Source of the DNA: Clostridia bacterium
GTDB lineage: Bacteria > Bacillota > Clostridia > Oscillospirales > Acutalibacteraceae
DNA: 64,000 nt
Assembly: GCA_017559305.1 (NCBI GenBank)
Contig: JAFYSP010000003.1
Coordinates: 1 to 64,000, forward strand
Direction: 5' to 3'
The translations under genes were made by a program, and so were the position numbers. Below, piece after piece: positions 41,637-50,981 of this stretch (positions within the stretch are counted from its first letter, which is position 1; every line of letters begins with the position of its first letter). A model generated the notes under the pieces. The model worked only from the letters and a program-made list of their open reading frames with translations. It ran no database searches and was not told where the DNA came from.

Positions 41637-43148
41637 CTAAGCATCAATTTTATCCATTGCATCAATATCTGATTTTTTGTTAAGCTCGGTTTCAGCATCT
41701 TTGGTCATGGATGTGCAATATGCAGATTTGATAGATTCTTTTGCGGATTGCTGCCATGATTCGTGTCCGTCACCTTTATAATAAAGAATGTGAACCATAC
41801 TGCCGTTTTCGATGACAGTTGCATCACCTAATTTACGAGTGCTGTCATAAATCCAATTATCAAGTTTTGTGTCAAGGTTTCCCTTAACCACGTCATCGTA
41901 AAAAACAATTGTGTCTTCACTGTGCTCTTTTGCTGCTTTCTCGAAAGCTTCATCATCGAAACTGTTGCCTAAATAGGAAAGAATTTCATCTGCTTTTGCC
42001 TTCATGGAAGCGGTGTTATCATACTTGTCAAGAGTGAGAAGTATGTGGCCGAAATTCTTGGAAGGAGTTTCGTCTTTATGTGATGGCTCAACAATGAAAA
42101 TAACAGTGAATTTTTCTGTACCGGGGAAGATTTTGGTTTCGCCGACTTTTCTGTCTTCAGAGAAAACCCACTTCTGCATTTCGGTAGAGTCTTTGTAAGC
42201 AATGTCAGACTGTTTTGCCGATTCTACTGTTTTATCTGCCTTGGTTTCATCTTCTTCAAGGTATTTTATTGCATATTCTTTAACCAATGCCTTGAACTCG
42301 CTTTCGGTTTTGCAGTTTGCAAGAGCTTCGGCTCTTAATTTTGCGAGTGAAACGGCACTGTTTATTGTTTCTTGGTCGGATATGCTGAGATCATAATCCG
42401 CCTGTATTGTGAACTCATAATAAGTTGCTTTGTAATATGAAGATTTGTTATTTTCAACGTATTCATTTATATCCTGATCGGATACTTCTTTTGAATCATA
42501 AATTTCCTGATATTTTTGAGAAGCGAGGTAATAAAGTTCCAAAGCGTTCTTGATATCGGATTTTTTAACGCCCTTGCCGTAGTTCTTTTTAATGTAAGCA
42601 GAAACGCTCATCTTTGAGTTTTCAGCATATTTATCAAGAGCGGCAAGTGAATTTTCAACCTGTGTTTTGTTTGCTTCCGACAAAGTCATTCCGTCTTTTG
42701 CGGCGAGATCGGCAAGCGCAACGTATGATACGATCTGATTTAATGTAAGTGATTTGAAATATTCAAACCATGTCTGGTTCTTATCATAGTAACAGGCCTG
42801 CTTTTTGAGCGACTTACCAACGTCCATCATAGAATCAATGTAGGTTGAATTGTTGGTCTTGAAATTTGAAATAAGTGTGTGCATATAATATGATGCCATA
42901 GCACCGTCAACGGTAGCGCCCTCGGATTTAAGAACGGTTGCCCCTCTTAAAGGAGCGCCGCTGTTTGCGATTGCGTTTATAATTAAAACCACAACAAGAA
43001 CCACAGCAACAACACCAACACAAGCGGCAGATGCTAAAGTGGTGAGTTTTGCGATCTTTTTATTTCTTGCTTTTTTCTTGGCTATTCTTTCTTTTTCTGC
43101 CTGTCTTTCGGCTGCTTTGAGTTCTTTGTTTCTATTGCCTTTTCCCAT
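41637..43148 (-). CDS. Membrane-anchored PpiC/SurA-type peptidyl-prolyl isomerase (foldase)
   Basis: The 503-residue protein has a strongly basic cytoplasmic N-terminus (Lys/Arg-rich to about residue 33), one membrane helix (about 35-58), then an extracellular SurA-N-like helical region and a parvulin domain (FGHILLTLDKYDN, about residues 360-372, to about 455). No lipobox cysteine is seen, so it is anchored by the helix instead of a lipid, unlike PrsA. It probably folds exported proteins. The domain call rests on the FGHIL segment and overall layout; the rotamase core is divergent. Confidence 0.75.
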   Translation of the reverse strand: MGKGNRNKELKAAERQAEKERIAKKKARNKKIAKLTTLASAACVGVVAVVLVVVLIINAIANSGAPLRGATVLKSEGATVDGAMASYYMHTLISNFKTNNSTYIDSMMDVGKSLKKQACYYDKNQTWFEYFKSLTLNQIVSYVALADLAAKDGMTLSEANKTQVENSLAALDKYAENSKMSVSAYIKKNYGKGVKKSDIKNALELYYLASQKYQEIYDSKEVSDQDINEYVENNKSSYYKATYYEFTIQADYDLSISDQETINSAVSLAKLRAEALANCKTESEFKALVKEYAIKYLEEDETKADKTVESAKQSDIAYKDSTEMQKWVFSEDRKVGETKIFPGTEKFTVIFIVEPSHKDETPSKNFGHILLTLDKYDNTASMKAKADEILSYLGNSFDDEAFEKAAKEHSEDTIVFYDDVVKGNLDTKLDNWIYDSTRKLGDATVIENGSMVHILYYKGDGHESWQQSAKESIKSAYCTSMTKDAETELNKKSDIDAMDKIDA

Positions 43149-43190
43149 TGTTTATCCTCATTTCGATTTTTCGTATTCACATACATAATC

Positions 43191-43218
43191 ATTATATCAT
43201 AATTAAAATAAAAATCAA
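43191..43218 (-). promoter_or_regulatory. Promoter of the PpiC-HprK-like-deacetylase operon
   Basis: Minus strand TTGATT (43218-43213), 16 bases, TATAAT (43196-43191). Confidence 0.6.
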
Positions 43219-43227
43219 CAAATCTTT

Positions 43228-43257
43228 TTAACAATAAGGTATGGTTATTCGTATAAT
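43228..43257 (+). promoter_or_regulatory. Promoter of asnB
   Basis: TTAACA (43228-43233), 18 bases, TATAAT (43252-43257). Confidence 0.55.
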
Positions 43258-43288
43258 ATAGGGAAACATATTAACGGAGGGAAGTACC

Positions 43289-45121
43289 ATGTGTGCAATT
43301 GCAGGATTTGTCGGTAAAAACATATCCTTTTTAAGTGATGAACGTATAAAAAAGATGCTGAAAAGTATGTATCATAGAGGACCTGATGAAAATGGTATAA
43401 AAAGATATGGTAATGCGCTTTTGCTCCATTCACGACTTGCTGTTATTGATATTGAAAAGGGAAAACAACCCATGACGATTACGGTTGATGAAGTTCCTTA
43501 TACGATAGTATACAACGGGGAACTTTATAATACGGTCGAAATTCGCGAATACTTAAAAACAAAGGGCGCTGTTTTTGATACTTCGAGTGATACCGAGGTG
43601 GTACTCAAAGCATATATAAAACTCGGCGAACAATGCCTTGACCTGTTTAACGGAATATATGCCTTTGCAGTATGGTGCGATGCCACAAAAGAACTTTTTA
43701 TAGCAAGGGACAGAATGGGAGTAAAACCCTTTTTCTATACATTTTCCAACGACGGATTTTCCTTTGCGAGTGAGATTAAAACTCTGCTTGCGGGCGGCCT
43801 TGCAAAACCTGTAATTGATAAGGAAGGAATTTGTGATTTGTTCCTTATTTCTCCCGGTCGAACCCCCGGCACAGCGGTTTTCCGTGATATAAAGGAACTT
43901 CGTCCCGGCTTTTGCGGTAAATGGCGTGACGGCAGCTTGAAGATCTATCCCTATTGGCAACTCAAGGCGGCAACTCATACCGATAACCTGTCGGAAACGG
44001 TTTTAAAAGTTAATAGTCTGGTCAGGGATTCGGTTGAGCGACAACTTGTAAGTGACGTCCCGATAGGTACCTTTTTGTCGGGCGGACTTGATTCGAGCCT
44101 TATTTCATCTATTGCCAATAGGTATATGAAACGAAATGGCAAAAAACTTATTACCTTTTCGGTCGGCTATAAAGATAACAGCAAATATTTCAAAAAGTCC
44201 CATTTCCAACCAAACAGCGATGAGGAATATATAAAATCAATGTGCGATTACCTCGGCTGTGACCACCTGGACGTAACAATAGATACTCCCGAATTGGCTG
44301 CCGCTTTAGAAGATGCCGTCGAGGCGAGAGATTTGCCGGGTATGGCAGACGTTGATTCTTCATTGCTTCTTTTCTGTAAAGAAATTAAAAAGCACGTAAC
44401 GGTAGCGCTGTCAGGTGAATGCGCTGATGAACTTTTTGGTGGATACCCTTGGTACCGAGATAAAGAAGTGCTTGAACGTTACGGATTTCCATGGTCGAAT
44501 AACTATCAGTACAGAGCATCCTTTATAACCCCTGAAATCAGTGAAAAAATCAATCCTCGCAAGTATATAAGCGATAGGTATGAACAATATTGCCGAATGG
44601 CGCCCAAATCTGAAGGACTCGATGATTTTGAGGGCCGTATGAGAGAAATGTCATACCTGAATATTTATTGGTTTATGCAAACCCTTCTCGACCGTAAAGA
44701 TAGAATGAGTATGAATTCGGGTCTTGAGGTGAGAGTGCCGTTTTGTGACCACAGAATAGCCGAGTATTTGTATAACGTGCCTTGGACACTCAAAGATCTG
44801 GGCGGATACGAAAAGGGACTTTTGCGCCGTGCTTTCGACGGCTATTTGCCCGATAAAGTTTTGTGGCGCAAGAAAAGTCCATACCCAAAAACCCATAATC
44901 CTAATTATATGGCGGCGGTGTGCTCTTTGCTTGAGCCAATCTTAAATAACAAAAACGAGCCGATTCACGCTCTTATCAACCCGATACGCACCAAAGAACT
45001 TCTGACAACAAACGACCCGACCCCGTGGTACGGTCAACTAATGACAACACCTCAAACAGTAGCGTATTTCTATATGCTGAATCACTGGCTAAAAAAATAT
45101 AACGTAGAAATTGAAATATAA
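43289..45121 (+). CDS. asnB: Asparagine synthase (glutamine-hydrolysing)
   Basis: AsnB converts aspartate to asparagine with glutamine nitrogen and ATP. The 610-residue product has the N-terminal class II glutaminase domain with the nucleophilic Cys2 (MCAIAGFVG), YHRGPDENG and YNGELYN. The synthetase domain carries the pyrophosphatase loop LSGGLDSSLIS (about residues 262-272) and LSGECADELFGGYPWY. GGAGGG precedes the ATG, and initiator Met removal exposes Cys2. A strong terminator follows. Its position next to glycan genes could hint at amidation of a wall or surface component, but the sequence looks like biosynthetic AsnB. Confidence 0.93.
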   Translation: MCAIAGFVGKNISFLSDERIKKMLKSMYHRGPDENGIKRYGNALLLHSRLAVIDIEKGKQPMTITVDEVPYTIVYNGELYNTVEIREYLKTKGAVFDTSSDTEVVLKAYIKLGEQCLDLFNGIYAFAVWCDATKELFIARDRMGVKPFFYTFSNDGFSFASEIKTLLAGGLAKPVIDKEGICDLFLISPGRTPGTAVFRDIKELRPGFCGKWRDGSLKIYPYWQLKAATHTDNLSETVLKVNSLVRDSVERQLVSDVPIGTFLSGGLDSSLISSIANRYMKRNGKKLITFSVGYKDNSKYFKKSHFQPNSDEEYIKSMCDYLGCDHLDVTIDTPELAAALEDAVEARDLPGMADVDSSLLLFCKEIKKHVTVALSGECADELFGGYPWYRDKEVLERYGFPWSNNYQYRASFITPEISEKINPRKYISDRYEQYCRMAPKSEGLDDFEGRMREMSYLNIYWFMQTLLDRKDRMSMNSGLEVRVPFCDHRIAEYLYNVPWTLKDLGGYEKGLLRRAFDGYLPDKVLWRKKSPYPKTHNPNYMAAVCSLLEPILNNKNEPIHALINPIRTKELLTTNDPTPWYGQLMTTPQTVAYFYMLNHWLKKYNVEIEI

Positions 45122-45124
45122 TTC

Positions 45125-45150
45125 AAAAAGGGGCAAATTGCCCCTTTTTT
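45125..45150 (+). terminator. Intrinsic terminator after asnB
   Basis: AAAAAGGGGCAA pairs with TTGCCCCTTTTT around a single base, ending in a T run. Confidence 0.88.
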
Positions 45151-45201
45151 ATTTTGAGAATATGTGGTAAAATATATGTATTAAGATGTACGGAGGTCAA
45201 T

Positions 45202-46428
45202 ATGACGGATTATATAATCATAGGACTTTTAGCAGTTGCAGTTGTTATCCTTATAATAGTGCTCGTAAAGGTTTTTTCTTCAAATTCCAAACAGGATAGG
45301 GAAGCCAGAAAAGAAATCACTGACAGCGTTGGTACCAACGTCAAAAACCTCGGCGATATGATTGCCACCAATCAGCGCATGGGGCAAGAAGCACTGACAG
45401 GTCAGCTCAAAAACCTCGAGGAGCGTTTTAAGACTTTAGAATCTAATAACGAGATAAAACTTGAATCTCTTCGCAAAACCATGGATGAGCGCCTTAATGC
45501 TATACGTGAGGACAATAATAAGGAACTTGAAAAAATCCGTGGTACAGTTGATGAGAAACTGCAGAAAACATTAGAAGATAAAATGAACGAATCTTTCAAA
45601 CAGGTTCGTGAACAACTTGAAAACGTTTATAAGGGACTTGGCGAAATGCAGGCAATCGCATCAAACGTCGGCGATCTTAAAAAAGTGCTTTCAAACGTAA
45701 AGACAAGGGGTATATTAGGCGAAATTCAACTTGGAGCCATCTTGTCAGAAATACTTGCTCCTGAGCAGTATGCTTATGATATAGCAGTCAATCCCGAAAC
45801 ACGTGACAGGGTTGAATACGCCGTAAAACTTCCGGGAGAATCGGGGGATAGCGTATGGCTTCCAATAGATTCAAAATTCCCTGCCGATACCTATACAGCA
45901 TTAATTGATGCTTATGATTCAGCCGACCCTGCCGCCGTTGAGGCAGCAAAAGCGGCACTGATTGCCCGAATCAAGCAAGAGGCAAAGGATATAAAAACAA
46001 AATACGTATGTCCGCCTCACACTACCAATTTTGCAATAATGTTCCTTCCCTTTGAGGGTCTTTATGCCGAAATTGTAAAACTGGGACTTGTAGAAACTTT
46101 GCAAACAGGTTATAATGTAAATATTGCAGGACCTTCCACGATGGCGGCGCTACTGAATTCGTTGCAGATGGGCTTTAAGACGTTGGCAATCCAAAAGAGA
46201 AGCGCAGAGGTTTGGAAAATACTTGGTGCTGTCAAAACCGAATTCGGTAAATTTGAAGACGTGCTTACCAAAGCTCGTCAGCGTTTACAAAATGCACAGG
46301 ACGACCTCGATAAACTTATCACCACGAGAAGTAATGCAATCAATCGCAAACTTCGTGAAGTAGAAAAACTTGATGATGCTTCATCTGTTGAGTTGTTGGG
46401 ATCAGGATATTCTGATTCGGAAGAGTAA
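45202..46428 (+). CDS. rmuC: DNA recombination protein RmuC
   Basis: RmuC-family proteins are membrane-tethered, coiled-coil nuclease-fold proteins proposed to limit inversions and genome rearrangement. The 408-residue product has one N-terminal membrane helix (about residues 3-23) and a coiled coil to about 150. The conserved core follows with TRGILGEIQLGAIL, VWLPIDSKFPADTY (about 218-231) and NIAGPSTMAALLNSLQMGF (about 310-328). The ATG at 45202 follows CGGAGGT; upstream in-frame ATGs lack a site and lie by the asnB terminator. rfbB follows after ten bases. Confidence 0.92.
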   Translation: MTDYIIIGLLAVAVVILIIVLVKVFSSNSKQDREARKEITDSVGTNVKNLGDMIATNQRMGQEALTGQLKNLEERFKTLESNNEIKLESLRKTMDERLNAIREDNNKELEKIRGTVDEKLQKTLEDKMNESFKQVREQLENVYKGLGEMQAIASNVGDLKKVLSNVKTRGILGEIQLGAILSEILAPEQYAYDIAVNPETRDRVEYAVKLPGESGDSVWLPIDSKFPADTYTALIDAYDSADPAAVEAAKAALIARIKQEAKDIKTKYVCPPHTTNFAIMFLPFEGLYAEIVKLGLVETLQTGYNVNIAGPSTMAALLNSLQMGFKTLAIQKRSAEVWKILGAVKTEFGKFEDVLTKARQRLQNAQDDLDKLITTRSNAINRKLREVEKLDDASSVELLGSGYSDSEE

Positions 46429-46438
46429 GGAGTAATTT

Positions 46439-47497
46439 ATGAAAACTTATTTAGTGACGGGCGGCGCAGGTTTTATCGGCTCTAATTTCGTACTTTATAT
46501 GCTCAAAAAATACGAGGATATAAAGATAATTAACCTTGATAAACTTACCTATGCCGGAAATCTTGAAAACCTTAAATCAGTTGAAAACGACCCAAGATAT
46601 ACCTTTGTACAGGCTGATATTTGCGATGCAAAGGCGGTAGAAGAAATATTTGGTAAATGGGATATTGACTACGTTGTGAACTTTGCGGCAGAAAGCCACG
46701 TTGACCGAAGCATCAGCGACCCTGATGTATTTGTCAGAACAAATGTAAACGGTACTGTAAATATGCTCAACTGTGCTAAAAAAGCATGGCAGATTGGCAA
46801 TGATGAGTATAAAGAGGGCGTGAAATACCTTCAGGTATCTACCGATGAAGTATATGGCTCCTTGGGCGAGACCGGTTACTTTATGGAAACTACTCCGCTT
46901 GACCCTCATTCGCCTTATTCATCATCAAAAACAGCGGCAGACCTTTTTGTAAAGGCATATCACGATACCTATAAATTCCCTGTGAACATCACAAGATGCT
47001 CCAACAACTATGGTCCATATCAGTTCCCTGAAAAACTCATTCCCCTTATTATGAATAACACCTTAAAGCATAAAGACCTTCCTGTTTACGGAGATGGTAT
47101 GCAGGTTCGTGATTGGCTTTATGTTGAAGACCATTGTAAAGCCATTGATATGGTTATAAATGGCGGCAGACTCGGTGAGGTTTACAATATCGGCGGTCAT
47201 AACGAGCGCCCGAATATATTCATTGTAAAGACCATTATTCAGTATATCAAGGATAATGTAGATGCTACTGTCGGCGAGCATATGATTAAGCACGTAACAG
47301 ATAGAAAAGGTCACGACAGACGTTATGGCATTGATCCTACCAAGATCAAGGATGAACTTGGTTGGTATCCCGAAACCTGCTTTGAAGATGGCATTAAGTT
47401 AACTCTCAAATGGTATCTTGATAATATGGATTGGGTAGAAAACATCACAAGCGGCGCATATCAGGAATACTATAAGAATATGTACGCAAATAAATAA
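46439..47497 (+). CDS. rfbB: dTDP-glucose 4,6-dehydratase
   Basis: RfbB makes dTDP-4-keto-6-deoxyglucose, the second step of dTDP-L-rhamnose synthesis. The 352-residue SDR enzyme has NAD-binding TGGAGFIGSNF (about residues 7-17), STDEVYGSLG, the catalytic YSSSK (about 160-164) and TRCSNNYGPYQFPEKLIP. It lies 13 kb from rfbA, rfbD and rfbC and is co-transcribed with rmuC. TAAGGAG overlaps the rmuC stop region. Confidence 0.96.
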   Translation: MKTYLVTGGAGFIGSNFVLYMLKKYEDIKIINLDKLTYAGNLENLKSVENDPRYTFVQADICDAKAVEEIFGKWDIDYVVNFAAESHVDRSISDPDVFVRTNVNGTVNMLNCAKKAWQIGNDEYKEGVKYLQVSTDEVYGSLGETGYFMETTPLDPHSPYSSSKTAADLFVKAYHDTYKFPVNITRCSNNYGPYQFPEKLIPLIMNNTLKHKDLPVYGDGMQVRDWLYVEDHCKAIDMVINGGRLGEVYNIGGHNERPNIFIVKTIIQYIKDNVDATVGEHMIKHVTDRKGHDRRYGIDPTKIKDELGWYPETCFEDGIKLTLKWYLDNMDWVENITSGAYQEYYKNMYANK

Positions 47498-47506
47498 AAT
47501 CATAAT

Positions 47507-47533
47507 AAAAGCACCTCTGATGAGGTGCTTTTT
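47507..47533 (+). terminator. Intrinsic terminator after rfbB
   Basis: AAAAGCACCTC pairs with GAGGTGCTTTT, then further T residues. Confidence 0.88.
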
Positions 47534-47625
47534 GTTTGATAAAAAGTAGCCAAAAGTATAAATTTTACGGCTCGCCGTGTATTCTCTTTTGCTGAATGAA
47601 ATAGTAGAATATACAGGGTGATAAT

Positions 47626-48336
47626 ATGGAATTTATTGAGGTGGATACCTATAATGAACTATCTCGTAGGGCGGCGAATATAATAGCTGCCGAGATGATA
47701 CTTAATAAAAAAGCGGTCTTGGGTCTTGCCACGGGATCGACCCCTATAGGCGTTTATAACAGACTAATCGAACTCAATTTGGCAGGGGATATAGACTTTA
47801 GTAATATAAGAACTATAAACCTTGATGAATATTGCGGAATATCCCCCGAAAACCCCAACAGTTATAGGTTTTTTATGAATGAAAACCTTTTCGGAAAAGT
47901 TAATATCAAGAAGGAAAACACCCATATTCCAAACGGAAACGCCGAAAATCTTAATGCCGAATGTGAGAGATATAATACCCTTATAGAAAATCTCGGCGGT
48001 ATAGACGTTCAATTGCTCGGCATTGGCAAAAACGGACACATAGGATTTAATGAGCCGAATACTTCATTCAGAAAAGGAACCCACGTAATTGAACTGAAAG
48101 AGTCCACGAGAATTGCCAATTCGAGATTTTTTGAAAGTTTAGATTTTGTACCCAAAAGTGCAATAACCGTAGGCATACATACCATAATGAACGCTAAAAG
48201 AATAATCCTTATTGCAAACGGAAAAGAGAAGAAGGAAATACTTGATAAGGCTTTTTCGGGCGGAGTCACTCCCGAAATCCCCGCATCAATTTTAGCCCTT
48301 CACCCAAATCTCACGGTGATATACAGCAAAGAATGA
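47626..48336 (+). CDS. nagB: Glucosamine-6-phosphate deaminase
   Basis: NagB converts glucosamine 6-phosphate to fructose 6-phosphate and ammonia. The 236-residue product has GLATGSTPIGVYNRLIEL (about residues 34-51), NLDEYCGI with the catalytic Asp, GIGKNGHIGFNEPN (about 125-138) and the late TVGIHTIMNAKRI. This is the short Firmicutes form without the E. coli C-terminal tail. GGGTG precedes the ATG. The usual partner nagA is not adjacent. The upstream 128-base gap holds the rfbB terminator and no convincing sigma-A promoter. Confidence 0.95.
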   Translation: MEFIEVDTYNELSRRAANIIAAEMILNKKAVLGLATGSTPIGVYNRLIELNLAGDIDFSNIRTINLDEYCGISPENPNSYRFFMNENLFGKVNIKKENTHIPNGNAENLNAECERYNTLIENLGGIDVQLLGIGKNGHIGFNEPNTSFRKGTHVIELKESTRIANSRFFESLDFVPKSAITVGIHTIMNAKRIILIANGKEKKEILDKAFSGGVTPEIPASILALHPNLTVIYSKE

Positions 48337-48397
48337 TTGGCTCTTGGATATAATAAGTTTTGCGCATAACTTTTACCTCTATCCAAGACAAAAAACT

Positions 48398-48426
48398 CGG
48401 CAACGCCTGAAGTTTAGGCGTTGCCG
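48398..48426. terminator. Intrinsic terminator between nagB and the pseudouridine synthase gene
   Basis: CGGCAACGCCT and its complement form an 11-bp stem. The minus strand is followed by GAGTTTTTTG, the plus strand by a weaker T-rich stretch. Confidence 0.82.
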
Positions 48427-48433
48427 ATGTGTT

Positions 48434-49093
48434 TTAAAATTGATTCCAGGGGTAACTTCTCGGAGGCTCTGCGGTAAAGGTCATCAGTTGCTTTGTTTTG
48501 GGATGAGTAAACTCAATCTTATGTGACCAGAGGGATAAATCGTTGTTTATCTTGCTTCCGTATTTACCGTCGCCGACAAGAGGCATCTTTCTTGATGAGA
48601 ACTGCACCCTTATCTGATGAGTGCGCCCTGTATGAAGTTTTACAAGAACCTTTGATAAAAGTCCGTCTTTAGTTTCCTTTGATGCTATAAGAGAATAATC
48701 AAGTATCGCCTCTTTGGCGCCCTTGCGTTCACCCTTCACGACGAAACTTTTGCAATGCACCTTGTCTTTGAATAACCAGTCTACAAGTCGGTCTTGTTCT
48801 TTTTCGGGTTTTCCCGATACGATAGCATAATATTCCTTGCCGAAGTTTCGGTTTTTGACGTCTTCCGTAAGTTTTGCGGCGGCTTTTTTGTTTCTTGCGA
48901 ATACCATAACGCCGCCTACGGGTCTGTCTAATCTGTGTACCACCTCGACGTAATATGAATTGGTCTGCTTTTTGAGTATGTCGGGCAGGTTGACGGCTCC
49001 CGAAGCATCGCCTTGTGATAAAATACCCACCGGTTTTATGCAAACTATAACGTCCTTATCAAAATGCAGTATTTCAATCTTATCTACTCGCAT
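48434..49093 (-). CDS. RluA-family pseudouridine synthase
   Basis: The 219-residue protein is a compact RluA-type synthase with the catalytic VHRLDRPVGGVMVFARN (about residues 48-64), YYAIVSGKPE, KVLVKLHTGRTHQIRVQFS and GDGKYG. It modifies uridine in rRNA or tRNA; without an S4 domain the target is not predictable. The ATG at 49093 follows AAGGAGA, whereas an earlier in-frame ATG lies in the promoter region. Divergent from dut. Confidence 0.9.
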   Translation of the reverse strand: MRVDKIEILHFDKDVIVCIKPVGILSQGDASGAVNLPDILKKQTNSYYVEVVHRLDRPVGGVMVFARNKKAAAKLTEDVKNRNFGKEYYAIVSGKPEKEQDRLVDWLFKDKVHCKSFVVKGERKGAKEAILDYSLIASKETKDGLLSKVLVKLHTGRTHQIRVQFSSRKMPLVGDGKYGSKINNDLSLWSHKIEFTHPKTKQLMTFTAEPPRSYPWNQF

Positions 49094-49121
49094 AATTATC
49101 TCCTTTGATTTTTGCAAATCT

Positions 49122-49150
49122 ATTTTAGCAGAAATTTCACCTTGGGTCAA
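49122..49150 (-). promoter_or_regulatory. Promoter of the pseudouridine synthase gene
   Basis: Minus strand TTGACC (49150-49145), 17 bases, TAAAAT (49127-49122). Confidence 0.6.
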
Positions 49151-49156
49151 CATCAG

Positions 49157-49186
49157 TTGACAATCTTTGATGCTATGTGATAAAAT
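49157..49186 (+). promoter_or_regulatory. Promoter of dut
   Basis: TTGACA (49157-49162), 18 bases, TAAAAT (49181-49186), back to back with the divergent promoter. Confidence 0.6.
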
Positions 49187-49215
49187 AAATTAAAATACTT
49201 AATCGGAGAATTGAA

Positions 49216-49650
49216 ATGAAAGTTAACGTAATGAAATTGAAAAAGGATGCGATTTTGCCCACAAGAGGTTCCGCATCTGCCGCAGGATATGATCTTTATG
49301 CTTGTCCCGATGAGGAAGAAACCGTAATAAAAAGCGGTCAGACCGTAAAGGTTGGTACAGGACTTGCATTCCAAATTCCCGAAGGATATTTCGGAGCCAT
49401 ATTTGCCAGAAGCGGCCTTGCGGTAAAGGGACTTCGCCCTGCAAACTGCGTAGGAGTTGCTGACTCTGATTACAGAGGAGAGTATATAGTGGCTCTTCAT
49501 AATGATTCTGATGCCGATATGGTCGTTGCAAAAGGTGACAGAATTGCTCAACTCGTTGTAATGCCTTATCTTCCCGTAGAGTTCGACGAGGTCAAGGATT
49601 TGGAAAAAACCGAGCGTGGAGCGGGCGGCTTCGGTAGTACAGGTAAATAA
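49216..49650 (+). CDS. dut: Deoxyuridine 5'-triphosphate nucleotidohydrolase
   Basis: This trimeric dUTPase hydrolyses dUTP to dUMP, keeping uracil out of DNA. The 144-residue product shows the five family motifs in order: AGYDLYA (about residues 23-29), FARSGLAVKG (about 63-72), CVGVADSDYRGEY (about 77-89), GDRIAQLVVMP (about 107-117) and the C-terminal RGAGGFGSTG. CGGAG precedes the ATG. Monocistronic with its own promoter and terminator. Confidence 0.96.
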   Translation: MKVNVMKLKKDAILPTRGSASAAGYDLYACPDEEETVIKSGQTVKVGTGLAFQIPEGYFGAIFARSGLAVKGLRPANCVGVADSDYRGEYIVALHNDSDADMVVAKGDRIAQLVVMPYLPVEFDEVKDLEKTERGAGGFGSTGK

Positions 49651-49655
49651 AAAAC

Positions 49656-49690
49656 TCCCTTCGCTTTGTCTTTGCGAAGGGATATTTTTT
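49656..49690 (+). terminator. Intrinsic terminator after dut
   Basis: TCCCTTCGC pairs with GCGAAGGGA, followed by ATTTTTTT-type sequence. Confidence 0.85.
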
Positions 49691-49740
49691 GCCCATTTTT
49701 GAACTATTTATAAATTATATATAATATTATAACCTTTTTC

Positions 49741-49769
49741 TTGAAAAATTGGGAATATTTTGGTATACT
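49741..49769 (+). promoter_or_regulatory. Promoter of the exopolysaccharide operon
   Basis: TTGAAA (49741-49746), 17 bases, TATACT (49764-49769). The twelve following genes are spaced by at most about 15 bases or overlap, so this may drive all of them through rfbC. Confidence 0.75.
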
Positions 49770-49826
49770 ATATAATGATTATTTGTGTGCCCTGAAAAAC
49801 GGCATAAAAAACATAAGGAGAGCGCT

Positions 49827-50981
49827 ATGAAAATAGTTTTAATAACCAATTCAGATCAGTATGAGCCGAGAGTTGAACAAATTAGCGCTCTGCTGAAAGA
49901 TAAACATGACGTAACGGTTTACGTGACCGATTTTGTCCACGGTACAAAGGTCTATAGAAAAGAAACAAAAAATAAGGATTTTATACTTTTCCATGCTATC
50001 GGTTATAAAAAGAATTTGTCTGTTCACCGACTTGTATCTCCATGGGATTTCGCAAGAAGAGTTATGAAAGAATGTGAAAAACTGAATCCCGACGTTATAT
50101 ATTGTCTGGTTCCTGCCAATTCCTTTGTTTATCATGCCGCAAGGTATAAGAAAAAACATCCTGCAGTAAAACTTGTTTTTGACATTATTGATATGTGGCC
50201 CGAAAGTTTTCCGATACAAAAAATTTCATGGCTTCCGCCCTTTAAGATTTGGAAAAACATTCGCAATAGATACCTCAATAAAGCAGAAATAGTCGTTTCG
50301 GAATGCAGATTGTTTTTAGACGAATTAGGGGATGCGGCAAGAGACGTGCCAAGCGAGGTCTTGTATTTTGCAAAGAAGGAAACCGAAACCGACAAAACCC
50401 CCGACCTTCCTGACGGCGAGTTAAACCTGTGCTATCTCGGCTCGGTTAATAATATTATCGATATTGATTTTATTGCCGCAATGATAAAAAGTATAGCCTC
50501 TTTGAAAAAGACCACCGTTCATATTATCGGAAACGGCGAGCGCATAAATGAATTTGTAACCGCACTCAAAGAAGCAGGTGCCCACGTCGTAAATCACGGT
50601 GTAATTTACGATCCTGATGAAAAGCAAAAAATCTTTAACAAATGCCATTTCGGCATAAACGCAATGAGAGATTGGGTAGCCGTCGGACTTACGATGAAAT
50701 CGGTTGATTATTTCGATGCGGCTTTACCTCTGCTTAATAATATCAAGGGGGATACAACCCGATTCGTAAATGAATACGGCGCAGGATATAATGTGCGATA
50801 TGAAAATATGGACGAGGTTGCAAAGAGTATCGTTTTATTAACTAATGATGAATTGGTGGAAATGAGAAAAGCAGCATTGAGGGTCTTTAGAGAAAACCTT
50901 TCGTCTGAAATATTCAATGAAACCTTTGAAAAAATCACAAATATATTGGAGAAAAATGATGACAAAAATATTAAACAGTAA
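49827..50981 (+). CDS. Glycosyltransferase family 4-like protein
   Basis: The 384-residue protein has a GT-B fold: N-terminal Rossmann domain (MKIVLITNSDQYEPRVEQI) and C-terminal donor-binding half with NLCYLGSVNNIIDIDFI, VHIIGNGERINEF (about residues 232-244) and a final YNVRYENMDEV region. It is probably a cytoplasmic sugar transferase acting on a lipid-linked precursor. The start at 49827 follows AAGGAGAG. It is first in the glycan operon and overlaps the next gene by 23 bases. Confidence 0.83.
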   Translation: MKIVLITNSDQYEPRVEQISALLKDKHDVTVYVTDFVHGTKVYRKETKNKDFILFHAIGYKKNLSVHRLVSPWDFARRVMKECEKLNPDVIYCLVPANSFVYHAARYKKKHPAVKLVFDIIDMWPESFPIQKISWLPPFKIWKNIRNRYLNKAEIVVSECRLFLDELGDAARDVPSEVLYFAKKETETDKTPDLPDGELNLCYLGSVNNIIDIDFIAAMIKSIASLKKTTVHIIGNGERINEFVTALKEAGAHVVNHGVIYDPDEKQKIFNKCHFGINAMRDWVAVGLTMKSVDYFDAALPLLNNIKGDTTRFVNEYGAGYNVRYENMDEVAKSIVLLTNDELVEMRKAALRVFRENLSSEIFNETFEKITNILEKNDDKNIKQ